A stretch of 64,000 nt of DNA from Candidatus Electrothrix communis (GTDB lineage Bacteria > Desulfobacterota > Desulfobulbia > Desulfobulbales > Desulfobulbaceae), in the NCBI GenBank assembly GCA_030644725.1, contig CP130629.1, positions 496,001 through 560,000 on the forward strand, read 5' to 3'. The notes under the pieces were generated by a model. That model was given only the letters and a program-made list of their open reading frames with translations, was not told where the DNA came from and did not search any database. Position 1 is the first letter of the stretch, and each line of letters opens with the position of its first letter. The position numbers were made by a program, and so were the translations under genes. Shown here in pieces: positions 44,156 to 53,762 of this stretch.

Positions 44156-45530
44156 AGAAGTAATCCGGCTTGCAGAAGCTTTTGCGGACTTTTCTGCTCT
44201 TTTTTTTGCTGTAATAGCTGCTTATTGTATTTATGTTGAATTTGTCGGTAACTCTCTTCCCGGAGGGCCTGTCAGCTACTGTCGGCTTGGTTTGTTCTCT
44301 GGAGTTTTTGGAACACTGACTTTCTATTTCACCGGCCTGTATCGCCATCAGGCCAGCATGATGAACCTGCTTGAGACCAGGAAGGTTATTAAAACTACGC
44401 TGTTGCTCTTTCTGCTGCTTATCCTCTATACTTTTTTTGCCCGAGCAGAGTATTCAAGAATCACTCTCTGTCTTGCGCTCATCTTGGCACTTCCTCTTCT
44501 CTTATTCGGGCGATTTGTTTTTTTTAAATTTAACCAATACCTTTACTTGCGTGGAGTAAATATTCGGCGGGTGTTGATATATGGCGCAGGCCCTCCTGGC
44601 CGATTGCTCTTTCAGTCCATTTTGAATACCCCTAAGTTAGGGTATGACCCCATTGGTTTTTTTGATCCTGATGGAGACAAAGAACAGATCCAGGAACTTT
44701 GCTCGCAGGACCCGGACCGTATTCTTCTGCTGGCCAGCTCCGAGCAATGCGTTCAGGCGATTGAGGAGCACAAGGTCCAAGATATCTTTTTAAGTTCTCA
44801 GATGAATGGGGAAGAGCTGTATACCTTGCTGGCTTTTTGTCGAGATCGTCAGGTTGCCTTTCACATTGTCCCTTATTTGCAGCCGTTATTTACGGAAAAG
44901 GTCGAGCTGAGCTCAATAAATGGCATTCCCCTTGTTTCTTTTAAGGCGCAGCCACTTGAAGTTGTTGAGGATTGGCTAAGGAGAGGTGTTGATCTGGTTT
45001 TATCCGCCTTGTTTCTGCTTATTACTGCTCCGTTTACTCTGTGCATGGCCTTGCTGATCAAGCTGGACTCCCAAGGCCCTATTTTTTTCAGACAGACAAG
45101 AATTGGTAAGGACGGTGCGCCGTTTATCATTTATAAATTTCGAACTATGTATACTGATGCCCCTGTTTTTCATCATTCACCGACTGAGAGTACTGATGCC
45201 AGGATTACCCGTGTGGGGAGATTTTTGCGGAAAATGAGCCTGGATGAGCTGCCCCAGTTTCTCAATGTCCTGGAGGGAACCATGAGCTTGGTCGGGCCAA
45301 GGCCAGAGATGGAGTTTATTGTTAAAAATGCCTATAACGATCTGTACCGTCAACGTCTTCGAGTCAAGCCCGGTATTACCGGTATCTGGCAGATCAGTGC
45401 GGATAGGACCCGAGAGATTCATGAAGATATTTCCTATGATTTGTTTTATATAGCCAATAGATCCTTGCTCTTGGATATGCTCATTCTGATCAGGACGGTA
45501 CCGGCTCTTTTTATGATGAAGACCCATTGA
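44142..45530 (+). CDS. Polyprenyl-phosphate sugar phosphotransferase (exopolysaccharide type)
   Basis: This 462-residue membrane enzyme starts sugar-chain assembly by moving a sugar phosphate to undecaprenyl phosphate. Four N-terminal membrane helices (to about residue 130) are followed by a CoA-binding-like Rossmann region (RRVLIYGAGPPGRLLFQ). A further helix leads to the bacterial sugar transferase domain: GPIFFRQTRIGKDG, YKFRTM, KMSLDELPQFLNVL and SLVGPRPE. The GTG at 44142, behind GGGGG, overlaps the molybdoenzyme gene; the longer frame from 44064 lies inside that gene. No other polysaccharide genes are nearby. Confidence 0.9.
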   Translation: MRVAKEVIRLAEAFADFSALFFAVIAAYCIYVEFVGNSLPGGPVSYCRLGLFSGVFGTLTFYFTGLYRHQASMMNLLETRKVIKTTLLLFLLLILYTFFARAEYSRITLCLALILALPLLLFGRFVFFKFNQYLYLRGVNIRRVLIYGAGPPGRLLFQSILNTPKLGYDPIGFFDPDGDKEQIQELCSQDPDRILLLASSEQCVQAIEEHKVQDIFLSSQMNGEELYTLLAFCRDRQVAFHIVPYLQPLFTEKVELSSINGIPLVSFKAQPLEVVEDWLRRGVDLVLSALFLLITAPFTLCMALLIKLDSQGPIFFRQTRIGKDGAPFIIYKFRTMYTDAPVFHHSPTESTDARITRVGRFLRKMSLDELPQFLNVLEGTMSLVGPRPEMEFIVKNAYNDLYRQRLRVKPGITGIWQISADRTREIHEDISYDLFYIANRSLLLDMLILIRTVPALFMMKTH

Positions 45531-45601
45531 GAGAGGGCCGAAAGGTGCTCGTGCGGAAAGACATTCACTTGGGGTTTTGGGCCTGAGATTATATTTTCAA
45601 C

Positions 45602-45629
45602 TTGACAGGCGTATTTCTCGCCGTAATAT
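45602..45629 (+). promoter_or_regulatory. Sigma-70 promoter of the mla operon
   Basis: TTGACA (45602-45607) and TAATAT (45624-45629) are 16 nt apart, about 145 nt before the predicted mlaE start. A weak GAGCG/CGCTT stem with a T-run follows at about 45654-45677. Confidence 0.6.
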
Positions 45630-45712
45630 GTGAATAGCTATTCACTATAAAAATGAGCGCTTCATCGCTTGTTTTTTGATTATTTTTGTTACGGGTAGGA
45701 AAAGAGGAATGC

Positions 45713-45752
45713 TGGTTGGGTGACTCCAAGGAGTCACCGGTACTTTTATATA
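45713..45752 (-). repeat. Partial family A repeat, inverted
   Basis: Read on the minus strand this is TATATAAAAGTACCGGTGACT, CCTTGGAGTCACCC, matching the first half of the family A unit. It sits in the leader of the mla operon between promoter and mlaE. Confidence 0.7.
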
Positions 45753-45774
45753 AATTAACAGCTGGATACGTCCC

Positions 45775-46587
45775 TTGCAGGAATCCAAAACGACATTCTG
45801 GGCCAAGCCCTTTTTTTACCTCGGTGATAACTGCCTCTATCTGCTTGCTGACTTGGGCAGGATGGGGATGTTCTTATTTGCTGCCTTAGCTGGCCTTTTC
45901 AAGCGCCCTTTTCGAGGGAAAGAGCTTCTTAAGCAATTGCATTTCATAGGAGCTGGTTCCATAGTTGTGGTGTTTTTCACTGCCTTGTCCTCCGGTATGG
46001 TGCTCGGACTGCAAGGCGTGTACACCCTGCAAAAGTTTGGTGCCGATGGTATGCTGGGCTCCGGGGTCGCTCTCACCTTGATTATGGAGCTCGGTCCCAT
46101 TCTGACAGCCTTGATGGTTGCTGGACGGGCTGGATCTGCCATGTGTGCGGAGATCGGCATCATGCGGATCTCTGAGCAGATTGATGCCTTGGAGTGTATG
46201 GCTATTGATCCTTTTCGCTATCTCATTACACCCAAGTTCTTAGCTACAATTATTTCCGTGCCCCTGCTCACAGCCATGTTTGACGTTGTGGGTATTTATG
46301 GCGGGTATCTTACCGGTGTGAAATTGATGGGTGTGAGCTCCGGCTCTTTCTTTAACGGCATGATGAACAGTGTCACGAATCACGATATTCAGCTCGGACT
46401 GATTAAGTCCTTTGTGTTTGCCTTTCTGCTGGTTTGGATCAGTACAGGACGCGGCTATTTTGTCTTGCAGATCCGAGGGGCAGGGTTTGGAGCTGAAAGC
46501 GTCAGTAAGGTGACTACCCAGGCAGTTGTTCTTTCCTCGATTTCTGTTTTAATCTTTGATTACCTGCTCACAGCAGTGTTGCTTTAA
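45775..46587 (+). CDS. mlaE: Mla ABC transporter permease MlaE
   Basis: MlaE is the inner-membrane permease of the phospholipid transporter that keeps outer-membrane asymmetry. The 270-residue protein has five to six hydrophobic segments and the family signature ALMVAGRAGSAMCAEIG with ISEQIDALECMAIDP. It starts with TTG at 45775; the leader carries only a weak GGA ribosome site, so the start is less certain. It opens the operon mlaE-F-D-A-C. Confidence 0.93.
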   Translation: MQESKTTFWAKPFFYLGDNCLYLLADLGRMGMFLFAALAGLFKRPFRGKELLKQLHFIGAGSIVVVFFTALSSGMVLGLQGVYTLQKFGADGMLGSGVALTLIMELGPILTALMVAGRAGSAMCAEIGIMRISEQIDALECMAIDPFRYLITPKFLATIISVPLLTAMFDVVGIYGGYLTGVKLMGVSSGSFFNGMMNSVTNHDIQLGLIKSFVFAFLLVWISTGRGYFVLQIRGAGFGAESVSKVTTQAVVLSSISVLIFDYLLTAVLL

Positions 46588-46617
46588 AAAATTTAAGGTG
46601 ATTTTAAGGGGGCAAGG

Positions 46618-47463
46618 ATGGTTGCTGAAATGGAAAAAGAGTTGGTAAAAGATCACTCGACAGAGGGAGACAGAGTGGCGGACAGTACCCCGGCTGTTGA
46701 GTTTATTGACGTTGTTAAATACTTCGGGGAATGGGGCCAGAGGCATAGGGTGTTGCATGGTGTCAGTTATTCGGTTCCTCGGGGGAAGACCACTGTTATT
46801 GCAGGGGGCAGCGGCCAGGGTAAGAGTGTGACGCTCAAACTGGTGCTCGGCTTGCTGAAACCGGATTCTGGTCGGATTTTGGTGGATGGTCAGGATGTCA
46901 CCCGGTTAAGAGGGAATAAACTTCGCGACCTGCGGATGAAATTCGGGGTGTTGTTTCAGGGAGCGGCTTTGTTCGATTCCCTTTCTGTGTTTGAAAACAT
47001 CGCTCTGCCACTCCGGGAACGAACTCGCTTGACGGAACAGGAGATTGAGGAACGGGTTGCTGCCACCTTGAAGACCTTGGAACTCTTTGGCCATGAAAAG
47101 AAATTCCCAGCCCAGCTCAGCGGTGGTATGCAAAAACGGGTTGGTTTAGCCAGAGCCTTGCAACTTGAACCAGAGATCGTGCTCTTTGATGAGCCGACAA
47201 CTGGGCTTGATCCGGTGATGACCCAGGAAATCTATGATTTGTTTCGACGGACACAAGAGAAACTGGGGTATACCGCAATTATTGTCAGTCATGATATTCC
47301 CAAGGTTTTTGACTTGGCAGATCAAATTGTCCTGCTGAATAAAGGGGAGGTTGATGTCTTTACTGATGTTGCGCAGATCAAGGATTCAGAAAAACCCTAT
47401 ATTCGCGAGTTCGCGGAGATGACTCTCGGGGATTTGTTCGAAGCCGACAACAAGAAGTGCTGA
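46618..47463 (+). CDS. mlaF: Mla ABC transporter ATP-binding protein MlaF
   Basis: The 281-residue ABC ATPase has Walker [10 protein letters not shown]-loop FQGAALFDS, signature LSGGMQKRV, Walker [13 protein letters not shown] and switch His VSHD. The [17 protein letters not shown] combination is typical of the MlaF branch. The N-terminal 25 residues are an acidic extension ahead of the usual start region ([11 protein letters not shown]). It lies 30 nt after mlaE. Confidence 0.94.
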   Translation: MVAEMEKELVKDHSTEGDRVADSTPAVEFIDVVKYFGEWGQRHRVLHGVSYSVPRGKTTVIAGGSGQGKSVTLKLVLGLLKPDSGRILVDGQDVTRLRGNKLRDLRMKFGVLFQGAALFDSLSVFENIALPLRERTRLTEQEIEERVAATLKTLELFGHEKKFPAQLSGGMQKRVGLARALQLEPEIVLFDEPTTGLDPVMTQEIYDLFRRTQEKLGYTAIIVSHDIPKVFDLADQIVLLNKGEVDVFTDVAQIKDSEKPYIREFAEMTLGDLFEADNKKC

Positions 47464-47539
47464 GCAGCAGAGCTCATGCAGTTTTGGGAATTTTTTAATT
47501 TTTTTAAAATTGTTTAATTGGAGTTTTAGGGAGTGTGAG

Positions 47540-47989
47540 GTGAATAATTCTCGTTTAGAAATAGTCGTTGGTCTCTTTCTTGTTCTGGGTTTTGCCGCCT
47601 TTGGCTGGCTTGCCCTTCAGCTTGGCGAGGTTTCTTGGCTGGGGGAGGGGAGTACCTACACCTTATATGCTGAGTTTGAAAATGTTTCAGGCGTGAAAGC
47701 TGGCGCTGAGGTCCAGATAGCTGGAGTCACGGTAGGAACGGTGTCTGAACTGCGTCTGAGCAAAGATGATGTTGCCGTTGCCACCCTCAAGTTGAATAAG
47801 GATATCCGTTTGGCCAAAGATTCTATGGCCTCGGTCAAATCTCAGGGGATTATTGGTGATAAAATTATTCAGATTTCTCCGGGTGGTGATGAGAAGATGT
47901 ATCAGGCCGGTGATGTCATTGTGGATACAGAGTCTTCAGTTGATCTGGAGTCGTTGATTTCCAAGTTCGCTTTTGGCTCTGTTAAATAA
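47540..47989 (+). CDS. mlaD: MCE-domain phospholipid-binding protein MlaD
   Basis: MlaD is anchored in the inner membrane by one N-terminal helix (LEIVVGLFLVLGFAAFGWLAL) and exposes an MCE domain to the periplasm (YTLYAEFENVSGVKAGAEVQIAGVTVGTV; KSQGIIGDKIIQISPGG). Hexamers form a lipid channel on MlaFE. The 149-residue length is typical. The start is GTG 47540, with GGAG 8 nt upstream. Confidence 0.93.
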   Translation: MNNSRLEIVVGLFLVLGFAAFGWLALQLGEVSWLGEGSTYTLYAEFENVSGVKAGAEVQIAGVTVGTVSELRLSKDDVAVATLKLNKDIRLAKDSMASVKSQGIIGDKIIQISPGGDEKMYQAGDVIVDTESSVDLESLISKFAFGSVK

Positions 47990-48080
47990 CGATATTCTTG
48001 AAACGGTCCGGGACGGATTGCAACCTTACTCGTTAGATTAAGGTCATTTTTTATTAGAAAGCGGAACGTAGGAGGCGGCA

Positions 48081-48845
48081 TTGTATGCCGATCGATTCAT
48101 GGGAAGGATATTTCGAGTATTCTTTGTCTGTTTATTTATTTTGGGGAATTGCGGTCTGCTGTATGCAGCAGATGGCGAGGTGGATTTTCTTGATGATGCA
48201 TTTTATGACGAACCGCTTGAAGAAGATGCTGACAAAGATCCCTTTGAAGGAATTAATCGGGTAGTTTTTACCTTTAATGATTATGCTTTCATGTGGATTT
48301 TGAACCCTCTTGCAACCGGATACAGCAATCTTCTTCCAGCAGATATTCGGGGTTCCATAGCAAATGTTTTCTACAACCTGCAGGAGCCGATGCGTTTTGT
48401 CAATAGCTTGTTGCAGGCACGTTTTTCCGATGCTGGCACTTTATTGACTCGGTTTACTGTGAATTCTGTTGGCGGGGTTGGCGGGCTCGGAGACCCTGCT
48501 GCCGAGCTGGGTTTTTCGCGAACAGAGGCGACCTTTTGCCAAACTATGGATAAGTGGGGTGTTCCAGATGGTATTTTTTTAATGGTACCGATTATGGGAC
48601 CGACAACCCTGCGTGATGTCTCCGGCAAGATCATTGATAGATTTTCCCTCACACCTCTTTACTATAATTGGGCAGCAGGTTGGGAGGAGTCCGTTGGTAT
48701 TTTTATGGGAAAAGAAGTGAATAACCTCTCTTTGCATCTTGGCGAGTATGAAATGATGAAGGATATGAGCGTTGATCCTTACGTCGCTGTCCGAGATTTT
48801 TATTTTCAGCAACGTGAACAAGCGTGGAAAACTTATCCGCGTTAG
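48081..48845 (+). CDS. mlaA: Outer-membrane lipoprotein MlaA (VacJ)
   Basis: MlaA removes misplaced phospholipids from the outer leaflet and passes them to MlaC. The 254-residue precursor has a hydrophobic signal (FRVFFVCLFILGNCGLLYA) and an acidic linker. The MlaA core follows: DPFEGINRVVFTFND, LLPADIRGSIANVFYNLQEP, FTVNSVGGVGGLGDPAAELG and FLMVPIMGPTTLRD. The lipobox is poor (LGNC), so lipidation is uncertain. TTG 48081 is 5 nt from AGGAGG; ATG 48099 is an alternative. Here mlaA is inside the transporter operon, whereas in E. coli it is separate. Confidence 0.93.
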   Translation: MYADRFMGRIFRVFFVCLFILGNCGLLYAADGEVDFLDDAFYDEPLEEDADKDPFEGINRVVFTFNDYAFMWILNPLATGYSNLLPADIRGSIANVFYNLQEPMRFVNSLLQARFSDAGTLLTRFTVNSVGGVGGLGDPAAELGFSRTEATFCQTMDKWGVPDGIFLMVPIMGPTTLRDVSGKIIDRFSLTPLYYNWAAGWEESVGIFMGKEVNNLSLHLGEYEMMKDMSVDPYVAVRDFYFQQREQAWKTYPR

Positions 48846-48906
48846 ATAAATAAAAGTGAATAGCGGCTTGAAAGACAGATTGCCGTTGTCAACATAAGGT
48901 GAGAAT

Positions 48907-49515
48907 ATGCAGAATGTTCGATGTTTACTTTTTTGTTTATTGATTATTTCGTTTTTGGGTCAAATCGCCGTTGCTGCTGCCCCTGATCCTACAGAACAAC
49001 TGGAGCCGGTTATTAATGGAATAATCAGTCAGTTAAAGCGCCCTGGTTTCAGAAAGGAAAGCATTAAGCATCAAATCCTCCAAATTAAGGAACTGGCCTC
49101 AGAGCGTTTCGATTTTTTAGAGACGTCTAAATGGGTTCTTGCAAAAAAATGGAGGAGCATGAGTGAAGAGGAACGGAATCAGTTTTCTTCTTTATTCGCA
49201 GAATTAATTGGATATGGTTATATCGGTAAAGTGGATGATTATATTAGCAAGGAAATTAAATTTGTTGGCCATGATTTTACTGAAAGTAATAAGAATAGGG
49301 CTTTGGTAAATACCCTATTGGTCGGAGGGGGAAAGGAGGTATCCATAAAATATTCTATGATCTTGAAAGGAGATAAGTGGATGGTATTCGATATTTTTGC
49401 TGAAAGAGTTAGTTTGGTGCGCAATTATAGAGCTCAATTCAAGGCCGTGTCACAAGATCGGTTGATACCGGAGTTAGAAAAATTGATCAAAGAAATGGAG
49501 GCCGGGGAAAAGTAA
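48907..49515 (+). CDS. mlaC: Periplasmic phospholipid shuttle MlaC
   Basis: MlaC (Ttg2D/toluene tolerance family) carries phospholipid between MlaA and MlaFED across the periplasm. The 202-residue precursor has a signal peptide ending QIAVAAA. Family segments are FDFLETSKWVLAKKWRSMSEEERNQFSSLFAELI, the GYIGKVDDY region and VSIKYSMILKGDKWMVFDIFAERVSLVRNYRAQF. Ribosome site AAGGTGAG precedes the ATG. Confidence 0.93.
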   Translation: MQNVRCLLFCLLIISFLGQIAVAAAPDPTEQLEPVINGIISQLKRPGFRKESIKHQILQIKELASERFDFLETSKWVLAKKWRSMSEEERNQFSSLFAELIGYGYIGKVDDYISKEIKFVGHDFTESNKNRALVNTLLVGGGKEVSIKYSMILKGDKWMVFDIFAERVSLVRNYRAQFKAVSQDRLIPELEKLIKEMEAGEK

Positions 49516-49567
49516 GAGGAATGCGGAACACCCCGGAATTAATTAAACTTGAATAACAGCGATAAGT

Positions 49568-49936
49568 ATGAGTAATTTGATGTGGCTGGTTTTTATATTC
49601 TTAGTGATGGTTTTGGTTGTTTCTGTGCTTTGGTTTATCTGGAGGCTGCGCCATTTCTCCCAATCGTATAATCAAACCGTTCTTGATGATAAATTATTGC
49701 AGAACATGCTCGGGGATGAGGCCTTATCCAAGGAGTTGAAAAGTGCGTTAGTCGGTAAAGCAAGCGGTGCAAAGTACCCGACAACCTCTTCTGCTTCCTC
49801 TGCCGATGCAGAGGAAACGAGAGAGGGGAATACGCAGGCAGACCCTGTTCGTTCTGATAAGAAAAGAGAGGTACTGAGCAGTATTGGCCAGCAATCTTCG
49901 AAACAACAAGCTATAAAGAGAGAGGAAAAAATATGA
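49568..49936 (+). CDS. Single-TM protein in the mla operon, unknown function
   Basis: The 122-residue protein has one N-terminal membrane helix (MWLVFIFLVMVLVVSVLWFIW), a short helical domain (LDDKLLQNMLGDEALSKELKSAL) and a disordered Ser/Ala/Glu tail. It overlaps the following LolA-like gene by 4 nt (ATGA), so the two are probably translated together. I do not recognise it. Its placement suggests an accessory part in outer-membrane lipid or lipoprotein transport. Confidence 0.6.
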   Translation: MSNLMWLVFIFLVMVLVVSVLWFIWRLRHFSQSYNQTVLDDKLLQNMLGDEALSKELKSALVGKASGAKYPTTSSASSADAEETREGNTQADPVRSDKKREVLSSIGQQSSKQQAIKREEKI

Positions 49937-50742
49937 CACGTGTGCTGTCATTCTTCTTCTTTTTCTTCCTCCTGGCCCTGCCTGTACAGTTACTTTGTGC
50001 TGCCCTGGAACCTCTTGCTCCATCAGATACGTCTGGTCCTGATGCGTCGTTAGACGTGGATCAGGTTATCAAGAAGGTTGAGGATAATCTGAACGGCAAG
50101 ACTGCTGTCATGGCAATGAGCATGGTGGTAAAGACCAAGCGGGCCGAGCGCACCATGAAGATGAAGAGCTGGTCAGTCGGCAATACAAAATCGTTTATTA
50201 AGATTTTGTATCCGGGAAAAGATAAGGGAATTACCTTTTTAAAGCTCGACAATGCCATGTGGCAATATGTGCCTCGCATTGAAAAGACTATAAAAATCCC
50301 AGCATCTATGATGCTCCAGAGCTGGATGGGCAGTGATTTTAGCAACGACGACTTAGTGCGAGATAGCTCGATCAGTGAGGACTACACCAAGAAACTGCTC
50401 GGGGAAACCGAGACCGAGTATCGGGTGGAGCTTTTACCCCATCCAGATGCCGCAGTAGTTTGGGGGAAGATTATCTTTGCCGTCTCCAAGCAATATTTTC
50501 TTCCCACCACCGTGCAGTATTTTGACGAGGATGATGCTCTTATCCGGGTGATGAGCTATACAGATGTTCAGCAGCTCGGAGATGATGGAGACCGTTTTTA
50601 TCCTATGGCCTGGACAGTGACTCCTCAGGAGTCTGAAAAGGCTGGTCATGAAACCGCCATAACGATTACTGAAGCGGTCTTTGATAGTGAGGTCGAGCCC
50701 TCGTATTTCAGCAAAAGGGCGCTCAAGAGATTTAGCAAGTAA
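49933..50742 (+). CDS. LolA-like outer-membrane lipoprotein-sorting family protein
   Basis: The 269-residue precursor has a signal peptide with a Phe-run (VLSFFFFFFLLALPVQLLCA). The mature part has the LolA/LolB-like half-barrel pattern: VDQVIKKVEDNLNGKTAVMAMSM, SWSVGNTKSFIKILYPGKDKGITFLKL and MWQYVPRIEKTIKIP, then MGSDFSNDDL. Such proteins bind lipid or lipoprotein acyl chains in the periplasm. As last gene of the mla operon it may hand over lipids; it is not the general chaperone LolA itself as far as the sequence shows. Confidence 0.82.
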   Translation: MTRVLSFFFFFFLLALPVQLLCAALEPLAPSDTSGPDASLDVDQVIKKVEDNLNGKTAVMAMSMVVKTKRAERTMKMKSWSVGNTKSFIKILYPGKDKGITFLKLDNAMWQYVPRIEKTIKIPASMMLQSWMGSDFSNDDLVRDSSISEDYTKKLLGETETEYRVELLPHPDAAVVWGKIIFAVSKQYFLPTTVQYFDEDDALIRVMSYTDVQQLGDDGDRFYPMAWTVTPQESEKAGHETAITITEAVFDSEVEPSYFSKRALKRFSK

Positions 50743-50809
50743 GCACGTGAAGATTGAGCCGACAGAGCTTCCTTCTGATTCAATATGATAGAGTGATTGA
50801 GGGATATCT

Positions 50810-50830
50810 CTCCCGCCATGAAAGCGGGAG
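50810..50830. terminator. Hairpin between convergent mla and hslUV operons
   Basis: CTCCCGC and GCGGGAG pair around CATGAAA. It stands 68 nt after the LolA-like stop and may end the mla message, though the following GTTTCTGC is a poor T-run. Confidence 0.45.
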
Positions 50831-50906
50831 GTTTCTGCAAAGCCTGTCTGCGCCTGCCTGGTGCGCACTGTGCGAGACCAGCCGGTTGAGCGCGATATTC
50901 AAAAAT

Positions 50907-52367
50907 CTATAAAATATACCTGCTCAAATCTTCATTATCGGAAATATCAAGTAACTGCTTCTGTACATATTCCGGTGTAACAACAAAGGTCCGCTCTTCA
51001 CGCTCTGTGGCATCAAAGGAGAGCTCGTCCAGGACACACTCTATGACCGTGTGCAGGCGGCGTGCTCCGATGTTTTCGGTCTTTCTATTGACCTCCACAG
51101 CGATTCGTGCCATTTCCCTGATAGCCTCTTCTTTAAACTCCAGTTCTATACCTTCGGTAGCCATCAGGGCCGTGTATTGCTTGATTAAGGCATTTTCCGG
51201 CTCTGTGAGAATACGAAAGAAGTCTTCTTCGCCAAGAGCATTCAGATTGACCCGAATAGGAAAGCGTCCCTGTAATTCCGGGGCAAGGTCTGAAGGTTTA
51301 TTGGCATAGAAGGCTCCAGAAGCAATAAAAAGGATGTGATCTGTGCGGACCGGACCGTATTTGGTGGTTACGGTGGAGCCTTCAACAATGGGCAACAGAT
51401 CTCGCTGGACCCCTTCCCGAGAAATATCAGGAGATCCTGAACCAGAGCCGCTCCTGGAGGCGATTTTATCTATCTCATCAAGAAAGATAATCCCGGCCTG
51501 CTCGGTTCGCTGTATTGCTTTTTCAGTCACGCTTTCTATATCAACCAAGCGCTGGGATTCTTCTTTTTTCAAGTACTCCAAGGCGTCTGGGACCTTGAAT
51601 TTTCGCTCCTGCTGCTGACCAGGAAAAATCTTAGAAAAGGCGTCCTGTAGAGAGGACTGCATGTCTTCCATCCCGGAGGCGGAAAAAACTTCTACAACCG
51701 GTCCCTGGGGCTTTTGGGTGGTTACATTAAGTTCAACCGTGCGATCATCCAGTTCTCCGCTGTGGAGCATTCTCCGCAATTTTTCACGGGTTTTTGCTGC
51801 GGAGTCGGCTTGCTTTTTTGTCGCAGCGTTGTCCGCTTCGAGAGAGGCCGTATCCTTGCCAAAGGCGTCATTATAGGATAACGAAATGACACCGCCTTTC
51901 TCGTCAGTCTCACCCTTCTCAGCAGTGTCGCGCTTCGGAACCGGTGGCAGCAGGAGATTGAGCAGGCGTTCTTCAGCTGCTGATGCCGCCTTGGCGGTCA
52001 CGCCTTCCTCTTCCTCCTTGGTCACCATATTGATGGCCAACTGAAGGAGATCCCGCACCATGGATTCAACATCACGGCCCACGTAACCCACTTCGGTAAA
52101 TTTTGAGGCCTCAACCTTGATAAAGGGAGATTGGGCAAGGGTAGCCAATCTTCGCGCTATCTCGGTCTTCCCGACACCTGTGGGGCCGATCATGATGATA
52201 TTTTTTGGGGCAATTTCCTCGCGTAGAGGAGGGAGGACCTGCTGGCGCCGCCAACGGTTGCGGAGGGCTATAGCAACGGAACGCTTTGCGTCACCCTGAC
52301 CGATAATATACTGGTCGAGTTTCTGGACGGTCTGTTTCGGTGTTAACGAATTCAACTCACTCATCAA
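50907..52367 (-). CDS. hslU: HslU ATPase, unfoldase of the HslUV protease
   Basis: HslU unfolds substrates and feeds them to HslV. The 486-residue AAA+ protein has Walker A GPTGVGKT (61-68), the pore loop in [19 protein letters not shown], Walker [13 protein letters not shown], sensor/arginine segments (LQGRFPIRV) and the C-terminal tail ending SRYIL that docks into HslV. It is about 40 residues longer than usual because of a charged, Ala/Glu-rich I domain (about 130-230). It follows hslV on the same strand. Confidence 0.96.
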   Translation of the reverse strand: MMSELNSLTPKQTVQKLDQYIIGQGDAKRSVAIALRNRWRRQQVLPPLREEIAPKNIIMIGPTGVGKTEIARRLATLAQSPFIKVEASKFTEVGYVGRDVESMVRDLLQLAINMVTKEEEEGVTAKAASAAEERLLNLLLPPVPKRDTAEKGETDEKGGVISLSYNDAFGKDTASLEADNAATKKQADSAAKTREKLRRMLHSGELDDRTVELNVTTQKPQGPVVEVFSASGMEDMQSSLQDAFSKIFPGQQQERKFKVPDALEYLKKEESQRLVDIESVTEKAIQRTEQAGIIFLDEIDKIASRSGSGSGSPDISREGVQRDLLPIVEGSTVTTKYGPVRTDHILFIASGAFYANKPSDLAPELQGRFPIRVNLNALGEEDFFRILTEPENALIKQYTALMATEGIELEFKEEAIREMARIAVEVNRKTENIGARRLHTVIECVLDELSFDATEREERTFVVTPEYVQKQLLDISDNEDLSRYIL

Positions 52368-52434
52368 TATTCAGAAGGTAGAAGGATTTTTCAAAGGATA
52401 GGATTCGGACAGGTGATGTAGGCACATGGTCTTG

Positions 52435-52968
52435 CTAGACCTTTTCCACGATAAGATTATGATTGGTATACACGCAGATGGAAGCCGCGATAGCCATTGA
52501 TTCACGCGCGACAGATTCAGCATCCAGGTCGGAGTGGGCGATCAGCGCGGCTGCCGCTGCCTGGGCAAAGGAGCCACCCGAACCGATAGCCAGGATGCCG
52601 TTATCAGACTCAATCACATCGCCGCTGCCGGAGAGCAGTAAGGATGTTTTTTCATCAACAGCAATCATCATTGCCTCAAGCCGGCGCAACATTTTGTCGG
52701 TGCGCCAGTCCTTAGCCAGCTCAACCGAGGAACGCATCAAATTGCCGTTAAACTGCTCCAGCTTCTGCTCCAGCCGGTCATACAGGGTAAAGGCGTCAGC
52801 TGTTGAACCGGCAAACCCGGTAATCACTTTATCATGGTAGAGTCGGCGAACTTTACGCGCATTATGTTTGATGACGGTCTGTCCAAGCGAGACTTGACCA
52901 TCGCCCGCAATGACTACCTCTCCCTTATGGCGTATTGCCAGAATTGTTGTCGATCGTATTTTTTTCAT
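52435..52968 (-). CDS. hslV: HslV peptidase subunit of HslUV
   Basis: HslV is the threonine protease of the HslUV complex. From ATG 52968 the protein has 177 residues, the family length. A short propeptide (MKKIRS) precedes the catalytic Thr in [10 protein letters not shown]. Other motifs are [34 protein letters not shown] and [15 protein letters not shown]. The longer frame from 53067 adds 33 unrelated residues and is rejected. hslU follows after 67 nt. No CIRCE element was seen upstream. Confidence 0.95.
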   Translation of the reverse strand: MKKIRSTTILAIRHKGEVVIAGDGQVSLGQTVIKHNARKVRRLYHDKVITGFAGSTADAFTLYDRLEQKLEQFNGNLMRSSVELAKDWRTDKMLRRLEAMMIAVDEKTSLLLSGSGDVIESDNGILAIGSGGSFAQAAAAALIAHSDLDAESVARESMAIAASICVYTNHNLIVEKV

Positions 52969-53156
52969 GTGTGTAATTGTATTATTCGGTTTCTTTCGGC
53001 AAAACTCTACAAAAGCCCTGAAATAGAGATTTTTACGCAAGGCTTGAGAGGGGCAATACCTCCGCACCTGTAAGGTCGAGTGAGGAGGCTATGCATTTAT
53101 TATACGAATGCAGCATTGACCTGTTCTACAGTAAACATCAATTTGGTTTATGCCAC

Positions 53157-53762
53157 TCATAAAAGTCTGTTCCGCTTTCTTTGTGAGCTGCCTGCAAAAT
53201 GACCGATCAACCAGCCAAGGAGTAAAACCCCGGCCCCGGATAGAAACCACATGATTTTATTAAATTCTTGAGAAGCCTTGTATTCGTCCTTCATCTTATT
53301 GCATTCACTGAGGCCCAAAGCAAGTTTTTCTTCAGCCGATGTTTGCAATTTTTCAAGCTCCTCACTGCTGGTTTGCTGGAGTGCTTTAATTTGCTTCAAG
53401 TTACGGGTCAGCTTTTCATTCTCTGTTTTGAGCTGATCATTTTCTTTACGCAGCTCTTCTACCTGTTGCACTGGCGGCTTTTCATCACTTAAATATCTTT
53501 TCAGCATCCAGCCTTCTGTACCGCCTGGAAGCCGCACCTTGGCCCAGTTTCCGTTTTCTTCCAAGAAATCTAACTTATTACCGTCTTTAACGAATTTCAT
53601 TATCTTATACTTTTCACCCCTGCCGCGCCGTACCGGTATGTCAAGATCAGGGCGTACAAATTTAACCTCTGCCGCTATTGCTGTGCCTGCGAGCAGGACA
53701 ATAAGCAGAGATAGGAGAAAAAAGGGCTTGGGCAGATGTTCATGTTTTTTTGTAACCGTCAT
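53157..53762 (-). CDS. SH3-domain envelope protein (TIGR04211/YgiM-like)
   Basis: The 201-residue protein has a signal/anchor segment (FFLLSLLIVLLAGTAIAA), a bacterial SH3 domain (about 32-92: LDIPVRRGRGEKYKIMKFVKDG, GNWAKVRLPGGTEGWML), a coiled coil (about 96-160) and a C-terminal membrane helix (MWFLSGAGVLLLGWLIGHFAG) with a basic tail. That order is the YgiM/TIGR04211 layout. A peptidoglycan-related role is likely but unproven. It is read toward hslV from 190 nt upstream. Confidence 0.82.
   Translation of the reverse strand: MTVTKKHEHLPKPFFLLSLLIVLLAGTAIAAEVKFVRPDLDIPVRRGRGEKYKIMKFVKDGNKLDFLEENGNWAKVRLPGGTEGWMLKRYLSDEKPPVQQVEELRKENDQLKTENEKLTRNLKQIKALQQTSSEELEKLQTSAEEKLALGLSECNKMKDEYKASQEFNKIMWFLSGAGVLLLGWLIGHFAGSSQRKRNRLL

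Noticed and set aside
50805-50835. Possible IS200/IS605-type end hairpin
   Set aside because: The CTCCCGC/GCGGGAG stem resembles such ends, but no transposase, TnpB fragment or second end is present nearby.
52969-53156. Search for CIRCE or heat-shock promoter upstream of hslV
   Set aside because: No TTAGCACTC/GAGTGCTAA pair or convincing sigma-32 sequence could be found.
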